This document shows, piece after piece, positions 47,763 to 57,070 of a DNA stretch of 64,000 nucleotides. The stretch is from Pseudomonas koreensis (GTDB lineage: Bacteria; Pseudomonadota; Gammaproteobacteria; Pseudomonadales; Pseudomonadaceae). The translations under genes and the position numbers were made by a program. Location: assembly GCF_025447595.1 (NCBI RefSeq), contig NZ_JAOEJU010000004.1, positions 124,001 through 188,000 on the forward strand, given 5' to 3'. Within the stretch, counting starts at the first letter, position 1; each line of letters opens with the position of its first letter. A model generated the notes under the pieces. It did not search any database. It had not been told where the DNA came from and saw only the letters and a program-made list of their open reading frames with translations.

Positions 47763-49184
47763 ATGGTTCGTCCCTCGGTTTTGCTCCTGCTGTGTGGTTC
47801 GTTGCTGCTGCCGATGACGGCGGTCGCGCGCCTGCCCGGGCCGCTGCAAGCCGTGCCGGCCGCCAAGGTTCGCGACCTGACCGAAATCCGCAGCAGCCGT
47901 GTGTTGCGGGTGCTGGTCAACCAAAGCCGTAACAGCTCCGGCGAAGTCCAGGGCCAGGCGATCGGCATCGAATACCACCGTCTGCGTGCCTTCGAGCAAT
48001 ACCTCAATGGCCACGCTCGCGACGGCCAGGAAATCTCCCTCAAGATCATCCCCAAAGCCAAGGATCAATTGCTCGGTGCGTTGCAACGTGGCGAAGGCGA
48101 TCTTGTTGCGCCCGGCGAACTGCTCGAGTTGCAACCGGGCCACGCGGTCGCCAGCAGCGAGCCGATTGCCAGCAACGTGCCGCTGGTGCTGGTCGGCATC
48201 AAGGGTGAAAAACGCTACACCAAGGTCGAGCAACTGGCCGGCAAAACCCTGGCGCTGCCCACCGGCAGTGCGGCGGGGGAGGCGGTCAGCCAGCTCAACC
48301 AGAAACTGGCGCTGCACAAACTGGCGCCGATCAAGATCGAATGGGTCGATCCGACGTTGGCGGTCGAGGATGTGCTGGAAATGGTCCAGGGCGGGATCTT
48401 CCACCTGACCATCGTCGAGCAACCGATTGCCGAGCGTTGGGGCAAGATCCTGCCCAAGCTGCGTTTCGACCGGCAGGTGATGATCAGCGAGCCGGGTGAG
48501 GAATACTGGTTCGTGCGTCGTGATGCCTCGATGTTGCGGGCGAGCATCGACCGCTTCCTGACCGGCTACAAAAAACCATCGAACGAAGATGCGGCGTTCC
48601 TGCGGATCTACCGCCGTCTCTATCAAGTGCACTATCCGTTGGCCAAGGCTGACCGTCAGCGCCTGGAGAAACTGCGCCCGACCCTGCAGAAGCACGCCGA
48701 AGCGCAAAACATGGACTGGCTCAACCTGGCTGCATTGGCCTTCAAGGAGTCGGCGCTACAGCCCAACGCGCGCAGCGGCAGCGGTCCGACCGGCCTGATG
48801 CAGATCACCCCGTCCGCTGCTCAGCGGGTTGGCGTCAACAATATCCAGAATCTCGATGCGAATGTGCAGGCCGGTGCCAAGTACCTGGCGATGATTCGTC
48901 GCAAGTTCTTCAACAGTCCGAAACTCAACGAGCGCGAACGCATGGCGTTCACCCTGGCGGCCTACAACATCGGCCCGGAGCGGGTGCAAGGCATGCGCGC
49001 CGAGGCTCGGCGTCGCGGCTTGAACCCCAACCAGTGGTTCTTCCAGGTCGAGCGTATCGCTATGGAGCAGGTGGGAATGGGCGCCGTCAGCTATGTTAAT
49101 AGCGTGAACAAATATTACTTGGCGTTCGACCGGGAGCGGGAGTCGTTGGAGCCCCGGGGACAGAAGGTTGTCTCACGCAAATAA
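47763..49184 (+). CDS. mltF: Membrane-bound lytic transglycosylase MltF-like
   Basis: A 473-residue envelope enzyme. It has a signal peptide (PSVLLLLCGSLLLPMTAVA), a solute-binding-protein-like domain about 50-270, and a C-terminal SLT domain from about 305 with the catalytic Glu in LAFKESALQPNARSGSGP, then GLMQITPSAAQ and LAAYNIGPERVQGM. It cleaves the glycan strands of peptidoglycan, giving 1,6-anhydro ends. ATG 47763 has GGAG at 47754-47757; the longer open frame to 47616 is unlikely. The lipobox expected for membrane-bound MltF is not seen, so it may be periplasmic. Confidence 0.88.
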   Translation: MVRPSVLLLLCGSLLLPMTAVARLPGPLQAVPAAKVRDLTEIRSSRVLRVLVNQSRNSSGEVQGQAIGIEYHRLRAFEQYLNGHARDGQEISLKIIPKAKDQLLGALQRGEGDLVAPGELLELQPGHAVASSEPIASNVPLVLVGIKGEKRYTKVEQLAGKTLALPTGSAAGEAVSQLNQKLALHKLAPIKIEWVDPTLAVEDVLEMVQGGIFHLTIVEQPIAERWGKILPKLRFDRQVMISEPGEEYWFVRRDASMLRASIDRFLTGYKKPSNEDAAFLRIYRRLYQVHYPLAKADRQRLEKLRPTLQKHAEAQNMDWLNLAALAFKESALQPNARSGSGPTGLMQITPSAAQRVGVNNIQNLDANVQAGAKYLAMIRRKFFNSPKLNERERMAFTLAAYNIGPERVQGMRAEARRRGLNPNQWFFQVERIAMEQVGMGAVSYVNSVNKYYLAFDRERESLEPRGQKVVSRK

Positions 49185-49291
49185 TCGAATAAACTGATTG
49201 TTATGGCGGAATTTTTGAGCTTTTAACATGAAATTAACTGATTAATATAGCGGCCAACCAACAAGCACTTCTGCTAACAAGGAAACGCAAC

Positions 49292-49726
49292 ATGAGCTCT
49301 CTGATCAACAAGGTACTGTTCACCCGCGCTGGCTACGGTCTGACTATCCTGCGCATTGCCGTCGGTGTGATCTTCGCCGCCCACGGTTCGCAGAAACTCT
49401 TCGGCCTGTTCGGTGGTTACGGTCTGGCGGGCACCGCGCAGTACATGGAAAGCATCGGCCTGACTCCGGGTTACCTGATGGCCACCCTGGCCGGCGGTAC
49501 CGAGTTCTTCGCCGGTCTGGCGCTGATCATCGGCCTGCTGGTTCGCCCGGCGGCACTGGGTCTGACCTTCCTGTCGCTGGTAGCCATCTTCACTGTGCAC
49601 ATCAGCAACGGTCTGTTCATGGCCAACAACGGTTACGAGTTCGCTCTGGCCCTGCTCGGCGGCAGCCTCGCGGTGCTGATCGAAGGCGCCGGCAAGCTCT
49701 CGGTGGATCGCGCCATCGCCGGTTGA
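49292..49726 (+). CDS. DoxX-family membrane protein
   Basis: A 144-residue inner-membrane protein with four spans and the DoxX signatures LRIAVGVIFAAHGSQKLFGL and AGGTEFFAGLALIIGLLVR. DoxX proteins are linked to thiol/redox stress and quinone oxidoreduction in other bacteria; here no partner is visible. ATG 49292 follows AAGGAAACGCAAC. An intrinsic terminator follows. Confidence 0.9.
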   Translation: MSSLINKVLFTRAGYGLTILRIAVGVIFAAHGSQKLFGLFGGYGLAGTAQYMESIGLTPGYLMATLAGGTEFFAGLALIIGLLVRPAALGLTFLSLVAIFTVHISNGLFMANNGYEFALALLGGSLAVLIEGAGKLSVDRAIAG

Positions 49727-49742
49727 AGGCTCTGGCTCAAGC

Positions 49743-49771
49743 AAAAGGCCCGCATTGTGCGGGCCTTTTTT
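49743..49771 (+). terminator. Intrinsic terminator after doxX
   Basis: AAAAGGCCCGCA (49743-49754), loop TTG, TGCGGGCCTTTT (49758-49769) and two more T residues. Confidence 0.9.
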
Positions 49772-49785
49772 GTTGCGGCTGATTC

Positions 49786-49815
49786 TTGACACTGGCCGGT
49801 CACGTTCTCTAGGAT
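49786..49815 (+). promoter_or_regulatory. Sigma-70-like promoter
   Basis: TTGACA (49786-49791, perfect) and TAGGAT (49810-49815) with an 18-base spacer, right after the doxX terminator. It would start a transcript near 49822 with a leader of about 155 bases before the next gene. Confidence 0.55.
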
Positions 49816-49976
49816 GCCGCTCATGCGCCGATTTAAACAGCTACTTGCGGGGCGCCAGGTGACTATTCTTCAGTTGCCGTCAGAAGCCGGAACAGGGCTT
49901 CGAAATACCGCTAAAGCGCTGGTTCGGTGTTGCCTCTCACCTGCCATGCAGACTTTTGAGGCAGAGACACGACACG

Positions 49977-50285
49977 ATGAATGCACTACGCCCTCCAGCA
50001 CGTCCCGCGCCGATCACGGCACACATTACCCAGCGCAATCCGAAAATCCTGCTTGGCGGCAAACATCAGCCGACGCTGTTGCGTTATCTCGATGGCTGGC
50101 CACGTCGCAGCGGCGGCCCTGCCGCCTTCCTGATCCAGTTCGTTGAAGACGGTGAGTCGTTGGCGCGTTTTGCCGATGACAGTTTCGATCTGGCCGTCAT
50201 TCAGGCGCCGAGCCTTGAAGAGGCGCCGGAAATGATTCGCCAATTGACCCGCGTCGCACGTCAGGGCCTGATCACCCGGCGCTGA
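49977..50285 (+). CDS. Small conserved protein of unknown function
   Basis: A 102-residue soluble protein starting MNALRPPARPAPITAHITQR. It has KILLGGKHQPTLLRYLDGWP and an acidic region FADDSFDLAVIQAPSLEEAP that reads like the C-terminal strand-helix of an alpha/beta domain (e.g. a shortened methyltransferase), but no cofactor motif is present. ATG 49977 has no strong ribosome site in view (GAGGCAGAGACACGACACG precedes). It is convergent with greB, with only 3 bases between stops. I do not recognise a family with known function. Confidence 0.6.
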   Translation: MNALRPPARPAPITAHITQRNPKILLGGKHQPTLLRYLDGWPRRSGGPAAFLIQFVEDGESLARFADDSFDLAVIQAPSLEEAPEMIRQLTRVARQGLITRR

Positions 50286-50288
50286 GCG

Positions 50289-50786
50289 TCAGGGATATTC
50301 GATCGCCACGATGTAGACGAACTGTTCGCCGGTCGGCGTCTGAACCCGCACTTCAGCATCCAGCGCCTTGCCGATCAGGGCGCGGGCCAGCGGTGAGTCG
50401 ATGCTGATCAGGCCGAGTTTCAGATCCAGTTCGTCCGGGCCGACGATGCGGTAGCGCGACTGTTTTCCGTCTTCATCCTCGATGGTCACCCAGGCGCCGA
50501 AGTAGACCTTGTTCGGATCGCTGGGCTTTTCGCTGACCACTTTCAGCGCCTCAAGGCGTTTGGTGAGAAAACGCACGCGACTGTCGATTTCGCGCAGCAT
50601 TTTCTTGCCGTAGGTGTACTCGGCATTTTCCGAACGATCACCCTGAGCCGCTGCCTCGCTGACCGACTGCGTCACCTGGGGGCGGCGCACATGCCAAAGC
50701 TCGTGGAATTCGGCACGCATCCGCGCTTCACCTTCGGGGGTGATCAGCGCGGTGCCGGCGGTGCGGGGAGGGCGATAACGGCTCAT
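50289..50786 (-). CDS. greB: Transcription elongation factor GreB
   Basis: Binds the secondary channel of RNA polymerase and stimulates cleavage of backtracked RNA. The 165 residues show the coiled-coil hairpin with the acidic tip ([20 protein letters not shown]) and the C-terminal FKBP-like domain ([34 protein letters not shown]). The tip sequence and KKMLREID are typical of GreB over GreA. Start ATG 50786. Confidence 0.95.
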   Translation of the reverse strand: MSRYRPPRTAGTALITPEGEARMRAEFHELWHVRRPQVTQSVSEAAAQGDRSENAEYTYGKKMLREIDSRVRFLTKRLEALKVVSEKPSDPNKVYFGAWVTIEDEDGKQSRYRIVGPDELDLKLGLISIDSPLARALIGKALDAEVRVQTPTGEQFVYIVAIEYP

Positions 50787-50820
50787 GGCAACTTCTTTTG
50801 ATGGAGACGGCCGGAGTCTA

Positions 50821-53325
50821 TCAACCCTCGCGCAACACTGTCAGCGGGCTGGCGTTGAGCGCACGCCGCGTGCCAAACACCCCGGCGCCACCAATCAGCG
50901 CCGCGCCGATCAACGGCAACAGCAGCAACCATGGATGTGGATGCCATGGCAGGTCGAAGGCGAAGCGATACAGCACCAGACTCACCACTTCCGAACCGAT
51001 CGCCGCGAGCAATCCACTGACCGCGCCGAGCAAGCCGAACTCGATCCGTCGTGCCTTGATCAGCAACTGCCGCTCGGCTCCCAGCGCCCGCAACAACGCG
51101 CCCTGGCGAATGCGTTCATCCAGGGTTGCCTGCAACCCGGAAAACAGCACCGCCATTCCCGCCGCCAATACAAACAACAACACATATTCCACCGCCAGGG
51201 TAACCTGGGCGAGGATGCTGCGTAGCTGTTCGAGCAAGGCTTCGACCTGCAGGATGGTCACCGCCGGGAACGCTCGCGACAGCTCGACAATCTGCTGATC
51301 GTGACCGGGCGCCAGATAGAAGCTGGTCAGGTAGGTCGCCGGCAGGTCCTTCAGGGTGCCGGGCTGGAAGATCATGAAGAAGTTCGGCTGGAAGTTGTCC
51401 CAGTTGATCTCCCGCAGGCTGGTGACCTTCGCTTCGCGATTGACCCCGCCCACGCTGAACACCATGTGATCGCCCAGCTTGAGCTTGAGGCTTTCGGCGA
51501 CTTTGCCTTCCACCGATACGCCTGGAACGTCATCCGAAGGTTGCCCGGTCCACCACGAACCCGCGGTGATCTTGTTGCCCGCCGGCAGATCGGCCGCCCA
51601 GGTCAGGCTCAGGTCGCGCTGGATTGCACGGTCGCCGGCCGAATCCTTGCTGACAATCTGCTGCACCGCTTCGCCATTGATGCTGATCAGCCGCCCCGGC
51701 ACCACCGGATACAGCGGCGCGGCCTGGGCCGAGACATTGATCAGGTGATCGGTGAAGGCTTGTTTGTCGGCCGGCAGGATGTTCAGGGCGAAATAGTTGG
51801 GTGCGTTTTTCGGCAACTGGTTCTGCCAGGTGTCTAGCAGTTCGCCGCGCAGCAAGGCAATCAACGCCATGGACAGCAGAATCAGCCCGAATGCCAATGA
51901 CTGGCCGGCGGCCGCCAAAGGGTGGCGCAACAACTGACCCAGCCCGAGACGCCACGGCAGGGACGCGCGTGCGAGCAGGCGACGCAGGCTTTGCAGCAGC
52001 AACAGCAGCAAGCCGCCGAGCACCAGCGCGGCGACCACACCGCCGCCGAGCAGGGCGAACGTCAGCAGCAGGTCTAGGCTCAGGCGCCACATGATCAGCC
52101 CGAGCGCACCGAGTGCCGCGCCATAGACCATCCAGGTGCTCGATGGAATCGGCAGCATGTCCCGACGTAATACGCGCAACGGCGGAACCCGGCCCAGTGC
52201 GGCGAGCGGTGGCAGGGCGAAACCGGCCAGCGCCACCAGCCCGGTACCGATGCCGGCCAGCGCCGGCAGCAAGCCACCCGGCGGTACGTCGGTCGGCAGC
52301 AGATCATGCAGCAGCGCGAACAATCCCAATTGCGCGAGCCAGCCGAGCAGGGCTCCGCTGAGGCTGGCGAGCAGGCCGAGCACCGTCAGTTGCAGACTGA
52401 ACAGCACCAGGGTTTCCCGGCGCGACAGACCCAGGCAACGGAGCAGCGCGCTGGCATCGAAACGCCGACTGGCAAAGCGGTTGGCCGACAGCGCCACCGC
52501 CACCCCGGCCAGAAGCACGGCGACCAGACTGGCCATGTTCAGATAGCGCTCGGCCTTGCCCAGTGCGCCGCCGATCTGCCGGTTGCCGTCGCGGGCATCC
52601 TGAATCCGTTGGTTGGCAGCGAGGCCCGGTTTGAGCAGTTGGCGATAGGTTTCCAGCGCCTGCGGCTCACCGCGCCACAGTTCGCGGTAACTCACCCGGC
52701 TGCCGGGTTGCACCACGCCGGTCGCGGCGAGGTCGTCGAGGTTGATCATTACGCGTGGCGTGAGGCTGTAGAAGTTGCCGGCGCGATCCGGTTCGTAAGT
52801 CAGCACTCGCGTCAGTTTCAGCGTCTTCATGCCGACGTCGATGCTGTCGCCGATCTTCAGGTCCAGCGCTGTCAGCAGGCGCGCTTCGACCCAGGCTTCG
52901 CCGGGCTGCGGCTCGCCCCCGGCTTCCTCTGTGGCGTAAGGGGCAGATGCGCTTTTCAGCTCACCGCGCAGCGGATAGGCGCGGTCTACGGCCTTGATGC
53001 TCGACAGTTGAATGCCGTTGTCCGTGGCGATGACGCTGGAGAATTCGACGATCTGCGCATGATCGAGGCGCAGCTCGGTGCCGCTCTTGATCTGCTCCTC
53101 GCGTGCCGGGGAGCTACCTTCGAGCACCAGATCGGCACCGAGAAACTCAGTGGCGCGCAGCATCATTGCCCCATTGAGACGGGCACCGAAATAGCCGATT
53201 GCCGTGCTTGCCGCAACGGCAACCACAAGCGCGAAAAACAGCACCCGCAGTTCACCGGCGCGGGCATCGCGCATCAGTTGGCGCAGGGCGAGACTGAACA
53301 GACGCAACAGCGGCAGACGTGCCAT
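50821..53325 (-). CDS. ybbP: ABC transporter permease, YbbP/FtsX-like
   Basis: Large permease of 834 residues with about ten membrane spans and long periplasmic loops, arranged as two FtsX-like halves. The N-terminus [20 protein letters not shown] is typical of Ybb[21 protein letters not shown] begins the first FtsX-like membrane domain. It partners the ATPase encoded just upstream, with start and stop overlapping by 1 base (TGATG). GGAG 5 bases before ATG 53325 supports the start. YbbAP is linked with envelope lipid or hydrophobic compound release; substrate not settled. Confidence 0.9.
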   Translation of the reverse strand: MARLPLLRLFSLALRQLMRDARAGELRVLFFALVVAVAASTAIGYFGARLNGAMMLRATEFLGADLVLEGSSPAREEQIKSGTELRLDHAQIVEFSSVIATDNGIQLSSIKAVDRAYPLRGELKSASAPYATEEAGGEPQPGEAWVEARLLTALDLKIGDSIDVGMKTLKLTRVLTYEPDRAGNFYSLTPRVMINLDDLAATGVVQPGSRVSYRELWRGEPQALETYRQLLKPGLAANQRIQDARDGNRQIGGALGKAERYLNMASLVAVLLAGVAVALSANRFASRRFDASALLRCLGLSRRETLVLFSLQLTVLGLLASLSGALLGWLAQLGLFALLHDLLPTDVPPGGLLPALAGIGTGLVALAGFALPPLAALGRVPPLRVLRRDMLPIPSSTWMVYGAALGALGLIMWRLSLDLLLTFALLGGGVVAALVLGGLLLLLLQSLRRLLARASLPWRLGLGQLLRHPLAAAGQSLAFGLILLSMALIALLRGELLDTWQNQLPKNAPNYFALNILPADKQAFTDHLINVSAQAAPLYPVVPGRLISINGEAVQQIVSKDSAGDRAIQRDLSLTWAADLPAGNKITAGSWWTGQPSDDVPGVSVEGKVAESLKLKLGDHMVFSVGGVNREAKVTSLREINWDNFQPNFFMIFQPGTLKDLPATYLTSFYLAPGHDQQIVELSRAFPAVTILQVEALLEQLRSILAQVTLAVEYVLLFVLAAGMAVLFSGLQATLDERIRQGALLRALGAERQLLIKARRIEFGLLGAVSGLLAAIGSEVVSLVLYRFAFDLPWHPHPWLLLLPLIGAALIGGAGVFGTRRALNASPLTVLREG

Positions 53326-54008
53326 CAAGGCTCCAGAGGGGCGACCAACAGGCCGGCTTCAAGACGGATCAGACGCCGGCAGCGATGGGCCAGGCGTTCG
53401 TCGTGGGTCACCAGCACCAGGGTGGTGCCGCGTTCCTTGTTCAATTCGAACAGCAAGTCGCTGATGCGCTCGCCGGTGTGGCTGTCGAGGTTGCCGGTGG
53501 GTTCGTCGGCGAACAGCACGTCCGGCTCGGCGGCGAAGGCCCGGGCAATCGCGACGCGCTGTTGTTCGCCACCGGAGAGCTGCCGTGGCGAGTGGGTCAG
53601 GCGCTGGCCGAGGCCGACCCGTTGCAGCAGTTCGGTGGCGCGGCTTCGGGCGTCTTTGCGGCCGTCGAGCTCCAGCGGCAGCATGACGTTTTCCAGCGCG
53701 TTGAGGCTGTCGAGCAACTGGAACGACTGAAAGACGAAACCCACATGCTCGGCGCGAATGCGCGCGCGCTGGTCTTCATCGAGATTGCTCAGACCTTGCC
53801 CGGCCAGAGTCACTTCGCCGCTGCTCGGCAGATCAAGGCCGGCGAGCAGGCCGAGCAGGGTGGATTTGCCGGAACCGGACGCGCCGACGATGGCCAGGCT
53901 GTCGCCCTTGTTCAGTTCCAGGCTGAGTTCGTGCAGGATGGTCAGTTCACCTTCCGCGCTGGGAACCACTTTGCTAAGGTTCTTCGCGGTGAGAATGCTT
54001 GCGCCCAT
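53325..54008 (-). CDS. ybbA: ABC transporter ATPase, YbbA-like
   Basis: A 227-residue ATPase of the LolD/MacB group: Walker A IVGASGSGKSTLLGLLAGLD, signature QLSGGEQQRVAIARAF, Walker B DVLFADEPTGNLD and H-switch LVTHDERLA. Works with the YbbP permease. ATG 54008 gives MGASILTAKNLSKV; the frame is open further upstream across tesA but that is not credible. The start codon lies only 10 bases from the tesA start on the other strand, an arrangement also known from E. coli tesA-ybbAP. Confidence 0.93.
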   Translation of the reverse strand: MGASILTAKNLSKVVPSAEGELTILHELSLELNKGDSLAIVGASGSGKSTLLGLLAGLDLPSSGEVTLAGQGLSNLDEDQRARIRAEHVGFVFQSFQLLDSLNALENVMLPLELDGRKDARSRATELLQRVGLGQRLTHSPRQLSGGEQQRVAIARAFAAEPDVLFADEPTGNLDSHTGERISDLLFELNKERGTTLVLVTHDERLAHRCRRLIRLEAGLLVAPLEP

Positions 54009-54018
54009 GGAGAATCCG

Positions 54019-54624
54019 ATGCGTGTGTGGTTTTTGAGTGCTGGCCTGGCCTTGATGTGCATGGCCCAGAACGCAGCGGCGGGTACAGTCCTGATCGTTG
54101 GCGATAGTATCAGCGCCGGTTTCGGGCTGGATACCCGGTTGGGGTGGGTGTCGTTGCTCGAGCAGCGGCTCAAGACCGAAGGTTTTGACGATAAGGTGGT
54201 CAATGCCTCCATCAGCGGCGATACCAGTGCAGGAGGCCGGGCGCGGCTGCCGGCGCTGCTTGCAGAGCATAAGCCGGAACTGGTGATCCTCGAATTGGGG
54301 GGCAACGATGGCCTGCGTGGAATGCCGCCGACGCAATTGCAACAAAATCTTGCTTCGATGATCGACAGCTCCCGGCAGAGCGGTGCCAAGGTCTTGTTGC
54401 TCGGCATGCAACTGCCGCCCAATTACGGCAAGCGATACACCGATGCCTTTGCCGAGGTCTACGGCAAGCTTGCGGGGGAGAAAAAAATCCCGCTGGTGCC
54501 GTTTTTCCTCGACGGTGTGGGAGGGCATCCGGACTTGATGCAGGCGGACGGTCTGCACCCGGCAGCCGGGGCTCAGGGCAAGTTGCTGGAAAATGTCTGG
54601 CCGACGCTAAAACCGCTGCTATGA
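54019..54624 (+). CDS. tesA: Periplasmic arylesterase/acyl thioesterase (GDSL family)
   Basis: SGNH hydrolase of 201 residues: signal peptide RVWFLSAGLALMCMAQNAAA, block I IVGDSISAGFGL with the nucleophile serine, block III LGGNDGLRGMP, and block V with DGLHPAAGAQ carrying the Asp-His pair. Hydrolyses esters and acyl thioesters in the periplasm. ATG 54019 has GGAG 6 bases upstream; an in-frame ATG at 54007 would overlap the ybbA start. Confidence 0.93.
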   Translation: MRVWFLSAGLALMCMAQNAAAGTVLIVGDSISAGFGLDTRLGWVSLLEQRLKTEGFDDKVVNASISGDTSAGGRARLPALLAEHKPELVILELGGNDGLRGMPPTQLQQNLASMIDSSRQSGAKVLLLGMQLPPNYGKRYTDAFAEVYGKLAGEKKIPLVPFFLDGVGGHPDLMQADGLHPAAGAQGKLLENVWPTLKPLL

Positions 54625-54681
54625 GGCTTTTCTAGTGGCAGGCTTTCGGCTAATGTGGCGCCCCCCTAATTGGAGCCCCCG

Positions 54682-54975
54682 ATGCCGCGTTCTGCCTGGT
54701 CCCTGTTTGCCTACCAACTGATCGAGCCTGACGAACAGCTGGATCTGTTCGCCTGCCAGGAAGTGCGGGTGCATCTGGTGACCCGTCAACTGGAACTCGG
54801 TGGTTCGGCAGACCGTACCCTGTGCGGCAGCCTTCTGCCGGCGCAACCGCGCTGGTCGAGCGTGGATCGCCGGGTGTTCCAGGATCAACGCCTGTGTTCG
54901 CTGTGCCGGGCGATTCTGGAATCGCAGAAACGCGGCACCTCGCCGATCTGGCCTGAGTTGCGTTTCGAACTCTGA
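54682..54975 (+). CDS. Conserved protein of unknown function
   Basis: A 97-residue soluble protein (MPRSAWSLFAYQLIEPDEQL). Near the C-terminus there is one Cys-x2-Cys pair (CSLCRAILE), plus Cys in LFACQE and TLCGSLL; these could bind a metal such as zinc. GGAG at 54672-54675 supports ATG 54682; a TTG at 54670 is also in frame. Not similar to any protein I can name. Confidence 0.6.
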   Translation: MPRSAWSLFAYQLIEPDEQLDLFACQEVRVHLVTRQLELGGSADRTLCGSLLPAQPRWSSVDRRVFQDQRLCSLCRAILESQKRGTSPIWPELRFEL

Positions 54976-55085
54976 TCCCTTTTTCGCCGATATCGCGGTC
55001 CATCGGCGCATCTCCCCGATTTCCCTGGGCGCGGTGTACAATCGCGTTCTTATTACCCTTGTCGATCTTGCGAAGGATTCTCCGG

Positions 55086-56057
55086 ATGTTGCCGCGTTTT
55101 CCTGCCGTCACCCGCTGCCTGTCTCTTGCCGCCCTGTGTGTGGCCGGCCCCGTTGCCGCACTGGAGTTTCCCCTGCCACCGCCCGGTGAGGACATCATCG
55201 GCCAGGTGCAGGTGATCAAGGCCAAGTACGAAGACACCTTTGCCGATCTGGGCACCACCTACGATCTGGGCTATTCGGAAATGGTCGCGGCCAACCCGGG
55301 CGTCGATGCCTGGTTGCCGGGCGCCGGCACCGAAATCGTTCTGCCGACCCGCTTCATCCTGCCGCCGGGACCGCGCGAGGGGATCGTGATCAACCTGGCC
55401 GAATACCGTCTCTACTACTACCCGAAAGGCCGGAACGTGGTGTACACCTTCCCGCTGGGTATCGGTCGTGAAGGCTGGGGCTCGCCAATCGCCCACACCA
55501 CGATCACCGCCAAGACGCCGAATCCGACCTGGACACCGCCAGCCTCGATCAAGGCCGAACACGCTGCCGATGGCGATCCACTGCCGAACGTAGTGCCGGC
55601 CGGCCCGGACAACCCGCTGGGTCCGTTCAAGTTCACTCTGGGCACGCCGGGCTACCTGATCCACGGTTCGAACAAGAAGTTCGGCATCGGCATGCGCACC
55701 AGCCACGGCTGCTTCCGCATGTTCAATAACAACGTGCTGGAAATGGCCAGCATGGTACCGGTGGGCACTTCGGTACGGATTCTCAACGACGCGTACAAGT
55801 TCGGTCGCAGTGGCGGCAAGATCTACCTGGAAGCGCATACGCCGATCGACGACAAGGGTAATCCGTCGGTCGTCGACAAGCACACGTCTGTGATCAACGC
55901 GATGCTCAAGCGTGAAGACATCACTAACAACCTGCGCATGAACTGGGATGTGGTGCGTGATGTGGTGGCGGCCGAAGATGGCCTGCCAACCGAAATCGGC
56001 ACGCCGGGTACGGCGGCACCGATGGTCTCCAGCACGCCAGTAGACCTTCAGCAGTAA
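55086..56057 (+). CDS. L,D-transpeptidase with LysM-like domain
   Basis: ErfK/YbiS/YcfS/YnhG-type enzyme of 323 residues. Signal peptide at 1-25 (CLSLAALCVAGPVAALEF), LysM-like segment about 40-90 (ADLGTTYDLGYSEMVAANPG), and YkuD catalytic domain with IHGSNKKFGIGMRTSHGCFR, catalytic Cys209. It crosslinks meso-diaminopimelate residues or attaches Braun-type lipoprotein to peptidoglycan. The OprI-type lipoprotein gene is next, in convergent orientation, a natural substrate candidate. AAGGA lies 10 bases before ATG 55086. Confidence 0.92.
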   Translation: MLPRFPAVTRCLSLAALCVAGPVAALEFPLPPPGEDIIGQVQVIKAKYEDTFADLGTTYDLGYSEMVAANPGVDAWLPGAGTEIVLPTRFILPPGPREGIVINLAEYRLYYYPKGRNVVYTFPLGIGREGWGSPIAHTTITAKTPNPTWTPPASIKAEHAADGDPLPNVVPAGPDNPLGPFKFTLGTPGYLIHGSNKKFGIGMRTSHGCFRMFNNNVLEMASMVPVGTSVRILNDAYKFGRSGGKIYLEAHTPIDDKGNPSVVDKHTSVINAMLKREDITNNLRMNWDVVRDVVAAEDGLPTEIGTPGTAAPMVSSTPVDLQQ

Positions 56058-56065
56058 GCTGGAAT

Positions 56066-56103
56066 AAAAAGCCCGCCGATGCTTGTGCGTCGGCGGGCTT
56101 TTT
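56066..56103 (+). terminator. Intrinsic terminator after the L,D-transpeptidase gene
   Basis: AAAAAGCCCGCCGA (56066-56079) pairs with TCGGCGGGCTTTTT (56090-56103) around a short loop, with T run. Confidence 0.9.
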
Positions 56104-56133
56104 ATTGCCTGGGAAAAACCGCAGGCACAAAAA

Positions 56134-56160
56134 AAGCCGACCCGAAAAACGGGTCGGCTT
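56134..56160 (-). terminator. Intrinsic terminator of oprI
   Basis: AAGCCGACCCG (56134-56144), loop AAAAA, CGGGTCGGCTT (56150-56160). On the minus strand the A run at 56128-56135 becomes the T run downstream of oprI. Confidence 0.88.
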
Positions 56161-56181
56161 GATAACAATCCCGAAGGACTA

Positions 56182-56433
56182 TTACTTGCGGCTAGCTTTT
56201 TCCAGCATGCGCAGAGCACGCTCGTTAGCTTCGTCAGCAGTCTGTTGTGCTTTTTGAGCAGCAGCCAGAGCTTCATCAGCTTTACGGTAAGCTTCGTCTG
56301 CACGAGCCTGGGAGCGAGCAGCTGCGTCTTCAGTAGCGGTCAGACGTGCTTCGGTTTCTTTCGATGCGCTGCTGCAACCGGTAGCCAGAACTGCGGCCAG
56401 AGCCAGAGCAGAGAATTTCAGAACGTTGTTCAT
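56182..56433 (-). CDS. oprI: Major outer-membrane lipoprotein OprI (Lpp-like)
   Basis: An 83-residue lipoprotein. Signal peptide ends in the lipobox ATGC with Cys20; the mature part is one long alpha helix with heptads ([18 protein letters not shown], then [19 protein letters not shown]) that trimerises, and the last residue is lysine, the site of possible peptidoglycan linkage. CCTTGAAGGGGAACACG precedes the ATG at 56433, with AAGGGG as ribosome site. Strong codon bias fits a very abundant protein. A 5-codon extension upstream is not needed. Confidence 0.96.
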   Translation of the reverse strand: MNNVLKFSALALAAVLATGCSSASKETEARLTATEDAAARSQARADEAYRKADEALAAAQKAQQTADEANERALRMLEKASRK

Positions 56434-56513
56434 CGTGTTCCCCTTCAAGGACTTTCAATTAAGTGGCTGTCTCCTCCGATTGAGGAAATAGCCGGCGTAC
56501 ATACTACCCATTA

Positions 56514-56542
56514 CTTGTAGTAAGTAAACTGACGTGAGGCAA
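56514..56542 (-). promoter_or_regulatory. Candidate oprI promoter
   Basis: On the minus strand TTGCCT (56542-56537) and TACAAG (56519-56514) with a 17-base spacer. The -10 matches four of six consensus bases. The leader to ATG 56433 would be about 75 bases. Confidence 0.35.
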
Positions 56543-57070
56543 GAAGCAAAAAAAATTGTAGGCGTTGATTCTTTTTCGAGCAACTTTTAACTGGTTTGTA
56601 TAAAAAATATTCAGCTGTAAGGCCCGAGATGAGCGAGTTAATGAGAAAAAGTTCCCGTTGTCGGGCGCTGTTTTTCGGGGCTTGGCTAAAGTCTGTCTAT
56701 ATGGATTCGTCCACACTTTTGTTCCGATTTTGCGCAGCGCCTCGCATATCTTTGTCCATGTTGAGGTGACTTTAAAACAGGGGACTCGTCTTAAGTCTCA
56801 ACATCCGGCGATGTTCAGCCTTTCGGCTCGGGAAGATCGTCTCCCGAACCGGCCCTGACTCCACCGGAACTGCCCCGTCAATCCGCATGATGACGAGCGT
56901 ACCTTGAGCATTTTCGCCAATGGTGCCTACTATTTGATACGTGCTCGGGTTGCGCGAGATCGGTGCAGTTCTTCTCGGTGTCCATCAGGCACGGGGTGGC
57001 GTAGTTGTTCCTTCGCCGGGAAAACATCGGTAAGGTAGGGGTCAGAATTCGAGACCCGCGAGGAGTAGTG
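56543..57070. other. Gap between the oprI promoter and the GNAT gene
   Basis: About 530 bases without an assured gene. It holds AT-rich DNA to about 56 660, an imperfect hairpin (GGCTCGGGA at 56825-56833 with TCCCGAACC at 56842-56850), and a minus-strand frame open from about 57 000 to the stop at 56772-56774. That frame has a first ATG only at 56888. A small RNA or a short peptide is possible. Confidence 0.35.

Noticed and set aside
49814..50146. 110-codon frame starting before the 102-residue gene
   Set aside because: Its ATG overlaps the -10 element and it runs out of frame across the better-supported gene at 49977.
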